DNA of 64,000 nt from Skeletonema tropicum (lineage: Eukaryota > Bacillariophyta > Thalassiosirophyceae > Thalassiosirales > Thalassiosiraceae). The first letter of the stretch is position 1. The number at the start of each line of letters is the position of its first letter. Both the position numbers and the translations under genes were made by a program. Below, piece after piece: positions 1 to 10,124 of the stretch. The notes below the pieces were generated by a model. The model was not told the origin of the DNA. It searched no databases and saw nothing but the letters and a program-made list of their open reading frames with translations. The stretch spans positions 1,240,001-1,304,000 of the forward strand of contig CM074144.1 of NCBI GenBank assembly GCA_037178625.1. Reading direction: 5' to 3'.

Positions 1-569
1 GAACAATGGATGTATCGTACTGAGCAGAGAAAGAATCATTTGACTGGACTTACTCCATGAAGTTCGCATAAAACTTTTACCAGTCTGGTAGAGAAGGTGC
101 CCTTTCTGGTAGAGAAGGGAGGAACGGTAAACGAAGCGACAGAAGTACATAGACTGGGTGGTCTTGGGTTGAACTGCGATTCAACTTTGCTCTTTTCTTG
201 TAAAGTATCTTGGATCTTAACGGGTGCATGACACGACATCAAGCTATGGACTAGACGTCGTGCTCTTGCATCTGCTTGCAACTGCAAAAGACTGAAGCGT
301 GTCATCTGCCATCTGCCGATGATCTTCCACCATCTCTGCTGCCTTCCCAACGCTATTGTAATCCAATCTTTTGCTTTTCTTGTAAAGTATCTTGGATCTC
401 AAGGGTGAACGACAAGGTGCATGACACAACATCAAGCTATGAACTTCTAGCCTTGTTCTTGCAAGCTGAAACACGCAACCAAGATGGCATAAGTTTTCTA
501 CAGAGAAAAATAATACAACATAAAGCCATAACAACTACAGCTACTACTATCAAACACAACTACTGAACA
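1..569. other. Gene-poor stretch with a short direct repeat
   Basis: I see no convincing gene here. A stretch of about 60 bases occurs twice in direct orientation, at 192-249 and 374-441. Both copies contain a shared run meaning 'cttttcttgtaaagtatctt' and end in the same 'catcaagctatga'. The second copy has a short insertion of about 9 bases. The reading frames over it are short and not protein-like. The last 100 bases probably hold the promoter and 5' UTR of the gene starting at 570. Confidence 0.5.
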
Positions 570-1458
570 ATGAAACTCTCTTCCACTCTTCTTGCAGCTC
601 TCCTCATCGAATCCACTACCGCTACAGCTAAAGCTAGAAAAGCTGCGGATGCTGATGGCTCGCCCCACCACGGTGCAAAGTGCTTGTACAACAACCATTT
701 TAGCGATGGAACTCTCATCATCGATCAACCAGGAACTTACAAGTAAGTGCAGAGGATTCTATGTATTGGTAGATACGTGACTTTGTATATCTTTGTGCTC
801 ACCATGCCACTCCTTCTTATTTCAAAACAAACTGCACATCATAGGCTATGCGACAACATCGTCTTTTGCCCCAATAATAATATCAACGTCGAGACCGCCT
901 CTGATGAAGATCATGTTTCGTGTTGAAGATTGCCAAGGCTTCATGATCAAGGGGAACACAATCGATAACGTTGAAATTCTAAGCAAGAGCCCAGTTGAAG
1001 TTGAGCTTTGTGTGGACTTTCACAAGGGTGCATCGTCCTTGGATGGATCCGATCGTATGATTGCCGATCTCCGAGGAATCAGCGTCGCAGCAGTATCAGC
1101 CTACGAAAACGATGAAGGCGCATCGTCAATCTCCAATAACAGTATTACCAATTTCAAGTCAGAAGCTGCAGAATTGATTGCCGGGATTGACATTCAAGGG
1201 TTTTCAGAAGGTGTGGACATCGAAAACAATTACGTCAATCTCAATGCAACTGTTGCTGATGATTCCAACGACAAGTGGGTAGGATTGCGCATTCGCCAGA
1301 CTGCTTCTGACATTTCTGTCAAACAAAACAATAACTTTGTTCAGGGGAAGAGTCAAGGTCAAGAGGAAACTTGTCAAGAAAACGAACACCGCCGTAAGCT
1401 TTCTAAATACGCAGGCGCGATAGAATGGCCAAACACTGGATGTCCGTTTGGGCACTAG
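570..1458 (+). pseudogene. Secreted beta-helix-like protein, two exons, frameshifted
   Basis: The ATG at 570 opens a hydrophobic signal peptide (MKLSSTLLAALLIESTTATA). Exon 1 (570-742) ends at a GTAAGT donor, and an intron of about 102 nt ends at an AG at 843-844. Exon 2 then reads LCDNIVFCPNNNINVETASDED and hits a stop at about 924. From about 905 the +1 frame is open to 1458 and clearly continues the protein (RVEDCQGFMIKGNTIDN, then N-rich short repeats such as SNNSITNF and IENNYVNLN). These look like rungs of a right-handed parallel beta-helix (pectin-lyase-like). No catalytic motif was recognised. The likely explanation is one small indel between about 885 and 925, so this is either a recent pseudogene or a sequencing error. 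The fold assignment is an inference from pattern only. Confidence 0.5.
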
Positions 1459-2921
1459 AGAAGATAGGCGCTAATATGAGATCTGAGAAATATAGCTGTG
1501 GAAGTGTACATGTTGGTTAGTCGTATGTAATTCCGCCCCTTGAGGGAGGTTGCATCAGACGTAGAGTTAAAATCATCAAACTGGATGATGCCCGAAAGAA
1601 AGCGAAAGAGTTGGAAAGTGAATAGTGAAGAAGGCAATGAAGGCAATGAAGTAGTTCATGAATGCCAGCAAGAGATAACTCACATTAACATTAGTTACAT
1701 ATGTACATTACCTTTCCCACCATTCTCATGCATTCGATATCGAAAAAAAGTGAGAGCATCATTTTTGTAATGCCGAGAGGAAGAAGGTCAAAGGCAAAGT
1801 AAAGAAGAAGACTGCCAAAGCCAAGGACAAGGAGGCAGCAGCAGCAGCGGCGGCAGAGATGATCTGTTAGATGAGGCAATCAAGCTTGTGTGTATGTGCT
1901 GGAGGCATGGGGTATTTCCTTGATGGGGGGTATAGCAATGCAAAAGATCAATCTCCAAACTTGGATGACTACCGCAACGAGGGTGCGTGTTTTGCCAGCT
2001 GCTGTAACAGAACGGCAGGAAGGAGATCAGACGTGGCCGGAGGGACAGCGTCTCTTGCCACAATTATTGATCGTCGTCGTCTTGTACCTATCGATATCAG
2101 TACTGATCTACTTAATATCAACTGAAGTACACTGAACATGATATGTTCGATTAGTCTTTGCAAAATGCACTGGTATTCAGGAGAATAATTGTCTAGTAGT
2201 AGAGGAGCGAACCTCACAGCGTACCTGTCAAGGTATCCGTCCTTTGTCAAGAATTTGTATGTAGGTAGAAGTCTGAGCAGGATGTGTATCGAGGATGTGT
2301 GGTCAAATTCTGGCGAGATTGATGATGGAAGCCGTCGGATATGAAGAATATGAGAAGAAATATAGATGCATAGATTCTCACTAATGCACTCTATAATCAG
2401 GTTGTAACTGAGCAATGTCCAAACTCCTTCTTGTACGCAACAAGAGGAATAGTGAATAGTGATACTCCCTATATAGCTCTAGCTTCACCTTTTGGATCCC
2501 GCTTTTGCGCGCAGCTTCTTTCTGAGTAAAGTTCGCAGAGAGGCTCCAAAATGAGTGCATATCATGTGCCCAGACGCGCTTGTTGCATCCCAACACCAGA
2601 GAGATATTCTTGAAAAGGCTTTCCATACACCTCTCTGAACCTCTTCAAACAAGTATGCAGAAGTTAATCTTACTCTTGCAGTTTTACAGTCGATATTCTC
2701 TCGTCATAAGTTTCGTACACAAGTCCTGTAAAATAGGTGCTCAAGAATACTCTCTAGAGAGGGTACAATTATATTACGCTACCGCTGTCGAGAGATGTGG
2801 CACAGATACGTTTATATAGATGTATGTGATCAGCTCTTGATGAGCAGTGAATGTGCCGACGAGAATGCATCACATCCAACCTGCTTGACGGTCTTTCCTT
2901 TTAGTATCATAAGTACTTAGG
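1459..2921. other. Gene-poor stretch between beta-helix gene and transposon
   Basis: No intact gene is visible. At about 1770-1885 there is a lysine-rich start followed by an alanine run and then, in another frame, DDLLDEAIKLV. This resembles the N-terminus of the MYND-family gene at 57393 (basic MPSKKKRAKGKARK start, then LLEEAINLAAAE). It may be a decayed fragment of that family. The remainder shows only short chance frames. Confidence 0.35.
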
Positions 2922-2931
2922 TACAGCTGTT
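2922..2931 (+). repeat. Left terminal inverted repeat of DDE transposon
   Basis: The sequence is TACAGCTGTT and it mirrors 6725-6734. The next bases (agcaaatc) differ from those inside the right end (ttcacgg), so the perfect inverted repeat is only 8 bp plus the TA. Confidence 0.8.
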
Positions 2932-3121
2932 AGCAAATCTTGGCGGATAATCGCAGAATTTTTATTCCTACGTACAAACGTACTGAAAGCCCCTTAACTG
3001 GGGAGCTACTCTACCCGTAAAAGTTCCGTCTTTATCAATTGCGAACAACAACCGGACCATGGTAAATAATGCCTCGTATGCCATATTCCACCAAGAGACA
3101 TAAATGAACATTGTCCTATGT

Positions 3122-6100
3122 TTATTTCTTCTTTGCCGTCGCTTCCACCTTCGTATTCTCTCGTTTTACTCTGAGACTAAAGTTGAGCTTCTCTTCCTTC
3201 TTGAGCAAATCATTCTTGAAATCAAAGTCTTTTGCGTAGACAGTTTTCATAATGAAAGATTTGTCAAAGTCAATAGCAGCACGATGACATTTCAAAACCT
3301 TCTTCAGCGTTTCAATTCTCTTGTGCGGAATGGGTGCATCCTCACTTGAATTACCTTCTGTCTCCTTGGTATTCTTTGCCTCAATCTCCAACATCTTATA
3401 TGTCTCCATGTAACCTCTTGCCCTGGCACTGAACTTACGAATGAGATCCACAGTGAGAACCTCTCTTGAAATACACTTGTCGACCAATGCAAGGAAATCA
3501 GCAGTCGTTTTCTTTTGAGCTAATGGATGTCTTCGGTAGAGAGCTTTGGAGAATCCCCAAGAGTATTCGACACCCTCACCAGCGTATTCAGCATGGTACT
3601 TTGTTGTAATCAAGGCTCTTACTCCCAAAGATTCACAAACATATTCGAGTTGGCTTTGTTCAGACAAAAAATCCGTGCAGTTTGCAAGCAAATGCCGGAG
3701 GGAAAGCTCAGGAACCAAGTTACCCTCATCATCATACTTCATCACTTGGTAGCTGCCCTTTCTGAAGGTTGCTATATCGATCCAGCCACGTTCATACGCA
3801 ATCTGCAGAAGTCCCTTACCCTTGCCCTCCCATCCATATATCATTTTGGTGGTAGGTGTTATTTTGATATCGATACTAGACGCTTGCGCCATTTTTGCTA
3901 GCTCAGCATGTGTCATCTTCCATAACCTTATTTCTCCTTCCTTTTTCCCCCACTCGGTGTCCATCAGCTCCGATATCAGCTCTTTCTTCACCTTATGTCG
4001 CTCTTTCCTCTTGTCTTCTGGTATTTCAACCTCTCGGTCGTGCCGTTGTCTTTCACGTTCCTCTGCTGTCAGCCAAAATGGGCCGACATCTTCACTGGTG
4101 AAGTTCATCGTTTGTTCTTGACCGATAGTCACCATTGCTGGATTGGATGCATCGTAGTATGGCCCGACAAATTCCTCCTGCCGTTCAATTTTGGTGTTCC
4201 TAGCTTGCGATGGTGTCGAGTGCCAATTCTTGTTCATTTCCTTTGCATCAAGACCGTCAACACGCTTCTTTGCATGACCACTGCTCGAATCAAAAAGAAA
4301 GACATATTCATACTCATCTCCGAGTATTACTTTTACGCAATCTATTATATCTTCCGTTTGCAGGATCGTGTGGTTCCCTGTCCAGTACCCGTTCTTCCCG
4401 TATGCAAACTTAAGAATCCCAGGTGACGATTCAAGTGGTTGCTTTTTTGTGTTACCATTTACGGCAATTGCCGCTGCCTTGTCGAAGTATTCTTGATTGG
4501 CTCTAGCAGCATTAATCTCCTTCAGCTGATCTTCGGTGATAGGAATGCCCCAACCCAATTCTCTCGATTGAAACGCAGATATCATGATACCAGCACCAAC
4601 AGTCTTCGGCATAATTGCCCTCCTTCCATTCGGATCAACCCACTGGTGAGTCCGCGACAGAAAAGCATTAAAAATAGCCTCATCCTGGCCAAAGATGATG
4701 ACAGGTTTGTCTTCAGCTTTCTTTCTTATGCTTACTCTTCCTCCAAATGCTCCATACTTATCGTTTGCAATCTTCTGCAGACGCACGTGTTTGTCCACAT
4801 GAAACTCAAAGTATACTTTTTCATCAACTCCCTTGAACTTATAAGCAACCTTATCTAACATGTCCTTCGCCTTCTCGCCATCTTTGTCATCTTCGAGCGC
4901 TGTTTTCAAATCGTCAAATTCGGTCTGTGACAAATGAACCCATCGATGAGATCGTGGTTCAAGCACTGATAGATATTCGTCTGTTAACCGAGACCGATGC
5001 TCTATCTGTTCGGCATACTCATGGCCATCAACGTAGTAGCATTTCTTTGACACCTCTCGTTTGAAACCAAGGTATCCGACCCACCTCCCAACCGTTGAGT
5101 ATGATGGTGGATTTTTGAGATATCTGTCAACCAGTTGAAATTCTTCTGAGTCTTCGGTAAAGTTGATGTTGGTTTTCACCTCTTCATTTAGTTGCTTTAT
5201 CATTGTTGTGTTAAAATGTTCCCTCAGCAATTCAACGCTGAAATGTTCCAGATGGTCAAGTATGAAGTTTGACACATCTACTGCTGCTGTCGGAAATACC
5301 TCAAATAGTGTAGGCTTTCGTTTGATACCATTGGCGACGTAGGGGTTGGGGTTTGGAAATTGATGATTAACGCGGAAGATACGGTTCCAATTCATGATTG
5401 TCCTACCAGTTGCTGCATTGAACAGTGTTAAATCATTGAGCAGCCTTGCCGCTTTGTCGCAACAAGCTTGGAATGGAAACCCAACTCGATACTCGGCAAG
5501 TGCTATTGAATACGCAACCCTGAGGTATAAACATTTATTGCGTAAGTCAAATAAGGCATGCTTTGTCAATTTACTATCTTCGTGCAAGTCAATGACGCCT
5601 GCTTCTTCGTATCCATTTGCTGATTGCCCCACCAGTGTAAGTGATTCAACCAATTGCACTAGTCCGTTGTACACATCGGCACCTTCGTCAAATCCGAAGA
5701 GAGCTGCTGCTTCAGGTGACTGCCATATAATATTCGGAGTCTGGTTGTTGCTGCTGTTATCCCCGTCTATATCGCCACTGCTGTTGTTATTGTCGTCGTC
5801 TTCATCTTCATCTTCGTCGTCAACTTGATTATTCTCATCCTCTAATCTACCCACGTTGGTGACGAATGGCACGAGAGGGCTCTGCTGCTGCTCAACTAGT
5901 CGTTGCGAGCGCCTTGTTCTTTTTTGTGGAGTAGGAGTAATTGGTGCAGCCGCTGATGATTTTGTTGCTTCTTTACGTTTGTTCTCATTATTTTTGTTCT
6001 TCTTCTTACCAGCGCATCCATCGTCGGGAAATGATACTTGCTCCGGCTTGTTGCAAGATCGCTGCCGATTATTAGTTGCACTGTAACTCTGTATATGTTC

Positions 6101-6451
6101 TATTTCTGTGCACAATAACTCTGCTGCGCGTATTGGTTCGTTGGGCACTTTCTCTCCCTTTCCAAAGTAGTAATAGTGCACCATCCGGCGTAATGACGAA
6201 TTGAATGGACATGATGTTGTGAAATTTTTGTGGTATATCTTGTGTACATTGCTGCTGTTGAAAGGTCCGGCTGCCTTGTTCAGACGCTGCACGAGTTTGT
6301 TCCGTAAGGTATTGTCTTTATCTACATTCGTATAGTGTCTGTGCAATATCTCTACCAACGACTGGTCGCAAATCCACCTGCCGCGATAAGTGTCACTTTT
6401 ACTGATGAGCCGTGTGAAAAGGTATTCAAAAAGTGTATTACCATCGTTCAT
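3122..6451 (-). CDS. DDE-type transposase, 1109 aa
   Basis: This is a single uninterrupted frame. The N-terminal third (to about residue 230) is basic and then strongly acidic (DDEDEDEDDDNNN), with a lysine-rich stretch around residues 150-170. The C-terminal two thirds carries an RNase-H-like integrase core. First Asp is D590 in IIFGQDEAIF, second is D721 in YVFLFDSSSGHAK, and the probable Glu is E962 in GVEYSWGFSKALYRR. The pattern 'WVDPNGRRAIMPKTVGAGIMISAF', then the aspartate strand, then a final E followed by W and a basic tail ending in a helix with R-F-x-x-R-x-R-x-Y-M, matches a DDE family also common in fungi. The D-to-E spacing of about 240 residues is long for Tc1-mariner proteins. 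The subfamily is uncertain; Zator or a divergent IS630-Tc1-mariner lineage are both possible. Confidence 0.75.
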   Translation of the reverse strand: MNDGNTLFEYLFTRLISKSDTYRGRWICDQSLVEILHRHYTNVDKDNTLRNKLVQRLNKAAGPFNSSNVHKIYHKNFTTSCPFNSSLRRMVHYYYFGKGEKVPNEPIRAAELLCTEIEHIQSYSATNNRQRSCNKPEQVSFPDDGCAGKKKNKNNENKRKEATKSSAAAPITPTPQKRTRRSQRLVEQQQSPLVPFVTNVGRLEDENNQVDDEDEDEDDDNNNSSGDIDGDNSSNNQTPNIIWQSPEAAALFGFDEGADVYNGLVQLVESLTLVGQSANGYEEAGVIDLHEDSKLTKHALFDLRNKCLYLRVAYSIALAEYRVGFPFQACCDKAARLLNDLTLFNAATGRTIMNWNRIFRVNHQFPNPNPYVANGIKRKPTLFEVFPTAAVDVSNFILDHLEHFSVELLREHFNTTMIKQLNEEVKTNINFTEDSEEFQLVDRYLKNPPSYSTVGRWVGYLGFKREVSKKCYYVDGHEYAEQIEHRSRLTDEYLSVLEPRSHRWVHLSQTEFDDLKTALEDDKDGEKAKDMLDKVAYKFKGVDEKVYFEFHVDKHVRLQKIANDKYGAFGGRVSIRKKAEDKPVIIFGQDEAIFNAFLSRTHQWVDPNGRRAIMPKTVGAGIMISAFQSRELGWGIPITEDQLKEINAARANQEYFDKAAAIAVNGNTKKQPLESSPGILKFAYGKNGYWTGNHTILQTEDIIDCVKVILGDEYEYVFLFDSSSGHAKKRVDGLDAKEMNKNWHSTPSQARNTKIERQEEFVGPYYDASNPAMVTIGQEQTMNFTSEDVGPFWLTAEERERQRHDREVEIPEDKRKERHKVKKELISELMDTEWGKKEGEIRLWKMTHAELAKMAQASSIDIKITPTTKMIYGWEGKGKGLLQIAYERGWIDIATFRKGSYQVMKYDDEGNLVPELSLRHLLANCTDFLSEQSQLEYVCESLGVRALITTKYHAEYAGEGVEYSWGFSKALYRRHPLAQKKTTADFLALVDKCISREVLTVDLIRKFSARARGYMETYKMLEIEAKNTKETEGNSSEDAPIPHKRIETLKKVLKCHRAAIDFDKSFIMKTVYAKDFDFKNDLLKKEEKLNFSLRVKRENTKVEATAKKK

Positions 6452-6479
6452 GATTACAATCTTTAGTCAACCTAATTGG

Positions 6480-6680
6480 CTATTTTGGATCTAGACATGC
6501 AAGAGAGGTTAATTTATCCTTTTGGTTGAGCAAATATCCAACTTGTTGTGCGTAGTACGCTCCGGAATTTGGCCATGGTTGGCATCTTTTTGCGCGGAGT
6601 GGCTCTTGTTGAGGGGTGAGTTGGGAGAAATCGGCCCAATGGGTTTTTATAAGACTCACTACGTCATTTGTACCTAACAT
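6480..6680 (-). CDS. Small ORF upstream of transposase (66 aa)
   Basis: The 66-codon frame starts MLGTNDVVSLIKTHWADFSQ and ends 28 bases before the transposase ATG at 6451. It lies wholly inside the transposon and is kept in the second copy (42499-42699), with only a few amino acid differences (NSGAYY to NAGAYY, QVGYLL to QVEYLL). It could be a separate small protein, a leader peptide, or a 5' exon joined to the transposase by splicing. The sequence does not decide between these. No domain was recognised. Confidence 0.45.
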   Translation of the reverse strand: MLGTNDVVSLIKTHWADFSQLTPQQEPLRAKRCQPWPNSGAYYAQQVGYLLNQKDKLTSLACLDPK

Positions 6681-6724
6681 ACGTAGGAATTCGAAACTTG
6701 AACGGCTATCCGAAAATCCGTGAA

Positions 6725-6734
6725 AACAGCTGTA
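6725..6734 (-). repeat. Right terminal inverted repeat of DDE transposon
   Basis: AACAGCTGTA is the exact reverse complement of the left end at 2922-2931. Confidence 0.8.
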
Positions 6735-7092
6735 TGTACTCTGTAGTCTGAAGATGGATTCAAGACGCACTCTGTCATGACTAAGTACCGACAGGCACTC
6801 ACTGAAGCTCACTCAACCTGAATAACCCCCGATAACTTCACGGTACGACACGAATTGAAGACGTCTGTCTCAAAAATCTTCAACTCAGCATTGGTGTCAG
6901 ATTCCACACGTACGATTCATATTCACTCAAAGCTCAACGCCAACGCGAGTCTCAGTCTTATAGGTACAATAATGCTCAGTTAGCGTTCAATCATGTTCCA
7001 TGAAAGATCTACTATCCTACCTCGCTCCATTCCAATCAATACATCATCCACCAAGCAACATATACATACATAGACAATAATCCTCCACCACC
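6735..7092. promoter_or_regulatory. Upstream region of the EXS-domain gene
   Basis: This stretch lies between the transposon end and the EXS gene. It has no gene. The final bases before the ATG at 7093 read ctccaccacc, a favourable eukaryotic start context. No clear TATA box was identified. Confidence 0.4.
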
Positions 7093-10038
7093 ATGCTAAT
7101 GCCAATAATCGCCGCAATCGGCTCCTTCTGGGTGTCCGAACGCGTCCTCAAACCCAAAGCCACCGCCCTCCTCATCCTCTCCTGCCTCGCCATCTACGAC
7201 GTGTTTATTGCACCGCCCATTCCAATATTACGGCAGAGTGTTCATCATCGCGGTGATGAAATAATTGTCGAGTTGCTTTCCTCTACCAATACTAATAATA
7301 ATGATGATCATTCACAAGAGGATAATTACTACAAACTGTACAATCAACAAGAGGAAGATGATCTCGCCACCTCGCTCCGCTGCTATCGGGGTCCTCTCCT
7401 ACTTGCCGTGTCGCTATTCTGCGCGGCGTACAGTCTGAGAGTGTGGCGGAGGGGAGGATGCGCGTGTGATGAATTGTTGTTTTTGCCGGGGACTCCTCAT
7501 GAGTGTGCGATTATTGCGAGGGTGGTGGATAAGGGGAGGGGTGGTGAGAAGGTGATGAAGAAAAAGAGGGATTGCGAGGAGGAGGAGGAGGATGTGGAAA
7601 TGATGAATCTCAATGATGAGGATAAGAACATTGAACAGCAGTCATTGTTAATAGAGGGCCAACATCATCGCAACAGCCACAACAATAGTAGTGGTGGCAT
7701 GAGAACTACAACAATTACACCTCGTAAATCACGTTCCTCACCTCGTAGTAAAAAATCACCACCATCATCATCTTCTTCACCATCGACAATAATAATTCAC
7801 GGATCACAGTCCAATTCATCACTAATGATGGAAGATAGCTTTTCAGAAGGAGATGCTGCTGCTGGTGGTGGAGGAACATCATCATCATCATCATTACAAA
7901 TAATTGAGCGTCAATCTATTTTATCCAATAATGATACCGAACAACAACATCAACAATTGATGAACAGCAACAACACCAATAACAACAACAACAATAACAT
8001 CATGAACTCACCACCATCACCAACAAACACAACACAACGAACATCATCATCCGCATCACTATCACCACTAATTGCCGCAGATGATTCACCCATGGGTTAC
8101 CTTCGTGAACGAGCGTGGAGTGGATTGAACATGTTGGTGGTGACTGAAAATTTTGGTGGTGGTGGTGGCAGTGGTGGTGGCTTGTCTCCTCCTCCTCCCA
8201 GTTTGCCAGAGTTGTCAGTAAATCATGATACTAGTATAGATGATGGTGGTGGTAATGTAGTAGAGTATGGTGGTGATAATGGTGGATTGTATATTGGGAA
8301 TGGGAGTGCTGAGAGTGATGCTACTGCTTCTACTACTAATTTACCATCAAGACGAACATCCTCCACCACCAACAACACCAACAACACAACTGACAACAAC
8401 AAGGAACGATATGATGTAGATTATGCACCATCCGGTCCATCCGTACTAGGAGCAGCATTGGACTTGACACTACCAGTATTATTCAACTTTCACATGTTTG
8501 TGGTATTAATGAAGGATCATTATCGAAAGGAGGCGATTGAGGCGGGTATTGTCTTGACATCATCGTCTATGGAACAAGATGTACAAGATGTAGCTACTTC
8601 AGATTCAACAACAACATCATCATCAATATTCACACCTCCCGAACTACCACCCAAAATCTTACCACTCATTTTTCTCACGGGGGTATTGGTACGAACACAA
8701 TTCCCACGACGACAACGTATCCGATTCTACAAAACTATCCTCCATGGGACAATATTGGCTCCATTCAAACCAGTCCGTTTCCGTGATGCATTCGTGGGGG
8801 ATATTGTTACCTCGTTGGTACGACCGATTGTCGATGTAGTCTTTACCTCCACCTATTATGGTGCAGCAGTGTATGGATTTTGTTCTCGACGATATGACTT
8901 GAATGAAACGGGGTATATCGTCTCGGAATCAGTGCTGCTGCATGGGATTGTACTACCATTGGTCGCAATAGCACCATTATGGATGAGATTTTTGCAAACA
9001 CTCCGACAGGCGTATGATACCGGGAAGCGATGGCCCTATTTGGGCAATGCCTTTAAATATTTGACTGCGGGACTTGTGGTGTTGTATGGAATGACACATG
9101 CGGCGGGGGAGAGGGGTGCGTGGTGGATTGCATCGTTTACTGCCGCTACATTGTATCAGATTGTGTGGGATTCGTGTATTGATTGGGAAATGTTGGTGGT
9201 GGTTCGTAATGATGCACGGGAGATGAAAGAATCGTTATCGACGTCATCATCGGGGTGGTGGTGGTGGCGTTGTCCTACCTGTATTTCGTCAATGAATCCC
9301 AGATTCTTTCCAACGACGTTGCTAATGTATGTTGTGCAACCCTTCCGACGACGGGTTGGCCAACCACTTCGAAGGGTATGGGAACTTATGCCGAAACGAT
9401 TTGATCAAATACGACTTCGACCCAAACGACTCTTTGACGATGACAAATTCTACTGGCGTGCCTTGTTTGTCAATGCCACATTACGATTCTGTTGGATGAT
9501 GGGATTCATACCAGCATATCGTGTCTCCATTATGGATGGGTCTACACAGGAGACATTCGCAGACAAGTTCAATGGGTGGTCGTTCGTGATACTCGGTGCA
9601 TTGGAGATATTCCGACGATCGATTTGGGGTATCATCAAGGTGGAGCTTGAAACGATCAAGTTGACTAGTGGTGGTGAGAATGACTTGACCATGGCTTCGA
9701 CAGCGGATGAATATCTAAGAGAGGGCAAATGGAATGCATGGCGAAGAAATAATAATAGTGGTCTATCCGCTTCTAATGATGACAACGCAGAGGAGGTGGA
9801 ACAGGATGAAGAGGATTCGCAAATAGTCTGGTTGAATCCACGGGGAGGAGGTGAGAGGCGCCAGCACTCTCCTCAAACGGAGTCTTTCATCTTTCAGCAT
9901 CAATCAGGGAATCAGACTCATCGATGGTTGGGCATTGCTGTAAGTTCCAATTTTATTCGAGCTGCCTACAAAGTTGAATTACTCCTTTGGCCAGTAGTCT
10001 TTTTGGTTTTGAGCTACATGGTAGTATTAATCGAATAA
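7093..10038 (+). CDS. EXS-domain membrane protein (XPR1/SYG1/ERD1 type), 981 aa
   Basis: Residues 1-45 form an N-terminal hydrophobic segment, followed by a second near residues 100-115 (GPLLLAVSLFCAAYSL). Residues about 150-445 are a disordered insertion rich in Ser, Asn, Gly and acidic residues. The EXS domain runs from about 446 to the end. It shows a TM segment (GAALDLTLPVLFNFHMFVVL), the arginine-rich loop TQFPRRQRIRFYKT, and DIVTSLVRPIVD. It also has WMRFLQTLRQAYDTGK.WPYLGNAFKY, YQIVWDSCIDWEML, and FYWRALFVNATLRFCWM followed by LGALEIFRRSIWGIIKVE. These match the EXS family, whose XPR1 members export phosphate and whose ERD1 members act in Golgi phosphate recycling or protein retention. 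There is no SPX domain at the N-terminus, so ERD1-like function is as likely as phosphate export. The gene ends 86 bases from the convergent MetX gene. Confidence 0.85.
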   Translation: MLMPIIAAIGSFWVSERVLKPKATALLILSCLAIYDVFIAPPIPILRQSVHHRGDEIIVELLSSTNTNNNDDHSQEDNYYKLYNQQEEDDLATSLRCYRGPLLLAVSLFCAAYSLRVWRRGGCACDELLFLPGTPHECAIIARVVDKGRGGEKVMKKKRDCEEEEEDVEMMNLNDEDKNIEQQSLLIEGQHHRNSHNNSSGGMRTTTITPRKSRSSPRSKKSPPSSSSSPSTIIIHGSQSNSSLMMEDSFSEGDAAAGGGGTSSSSSLQIIERQSILSNNDTEQQHQQLMNSNNTNNNNNNNIMNSPPSPTNTTQRTSSSASLSPLIAADDSPMGYLRERAWSGLNMLVVTENFGGGGGSGGGLSPPPPSLPELSVNHDTSIDDGGGNVVEYGGDNGGLYIGNGSAESDATASTTNLPSRRTSSTTNNTNNTTDNNKERYDVDYAPSGPSVLGAALDLTLPVLFNFHMFVVLMKDHYRKEAIEAGIVLTSSSMEQDVQDVATSDSTTTSSSIFTPPELPPKILPLIFLTGVLVRTQFPRRQRIRFYKTILHGTILAPFKPVRFRDAFVGDIVTSLVRPIVDVVFTSTYYGAAVYGFCSRRYDLNETGYIVSESVLLHGIVLPLVAIAPLWMRFLQTLRQAYDTGKRWPYLGNAFKYLTAGLVVLYGMTHAAGERGAWWIASFTAATLYQIVWDSCIDWEMLVVVRNDAREMKESLSTSSSGWWWWRCPTCISSMNPRFFPTTLLMYVVQPFRRRVGQPLRRVWELMPKRFDQIRLRPKRLFDDDKFYWRALFVNATLRFCWMMGFIPAYRVSIMDGSTQETFADKFNGWSFVILGALEIFRRSIWGIIKVELETIKLTSGGENDLTMASTADEYLREGKWNAWRRNNNSGLSASNDDNAEEVEQDEEDSQIVWLNPRGGGERRQHSPQTESFIFQHQSGNQTHRWLGIAVSSNFIRAAYKVELLLWPVVFLVLSYMVVLIE

Positions 10039-10124
10039 CTCGTTACTTCTACTAACCCGCGCTTGTCTACAAAAGTTATTGTGCGATTCATCCTCCTACC
10101 TCTATTAGCTTGTTTCTGCTTTCA

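Larger units (their letters stand above)
2922..6734 (-). mobile_element. Complete DDE transposon, TA-flanked, short TIRs
   Basis: The element is bounded by inverted ends CAGCTGTT: the left end begins at 2924 and the right end, AACAGCTG, finishes at 6732. TA lies immediately outside both ends. The same ends with TA on both sides bound the second copy at 42445-44345, where the outer flanks are unrelated, so the boundaries are fixed by comparison. A TA target duplication is the hallmark of IS630-Tc1-mariner type DDE elements; because TA could also be part of a 10-bp palindromic terminus, this is not absolute proof. Inside are a 1109-aa transposase and a 66-aa ORF just upstream of it, both on the minus strand. 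Length is about 3.8 kb. The coding region is intact, so this copy is a candidate autonomous element. Confidence 0.85.
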
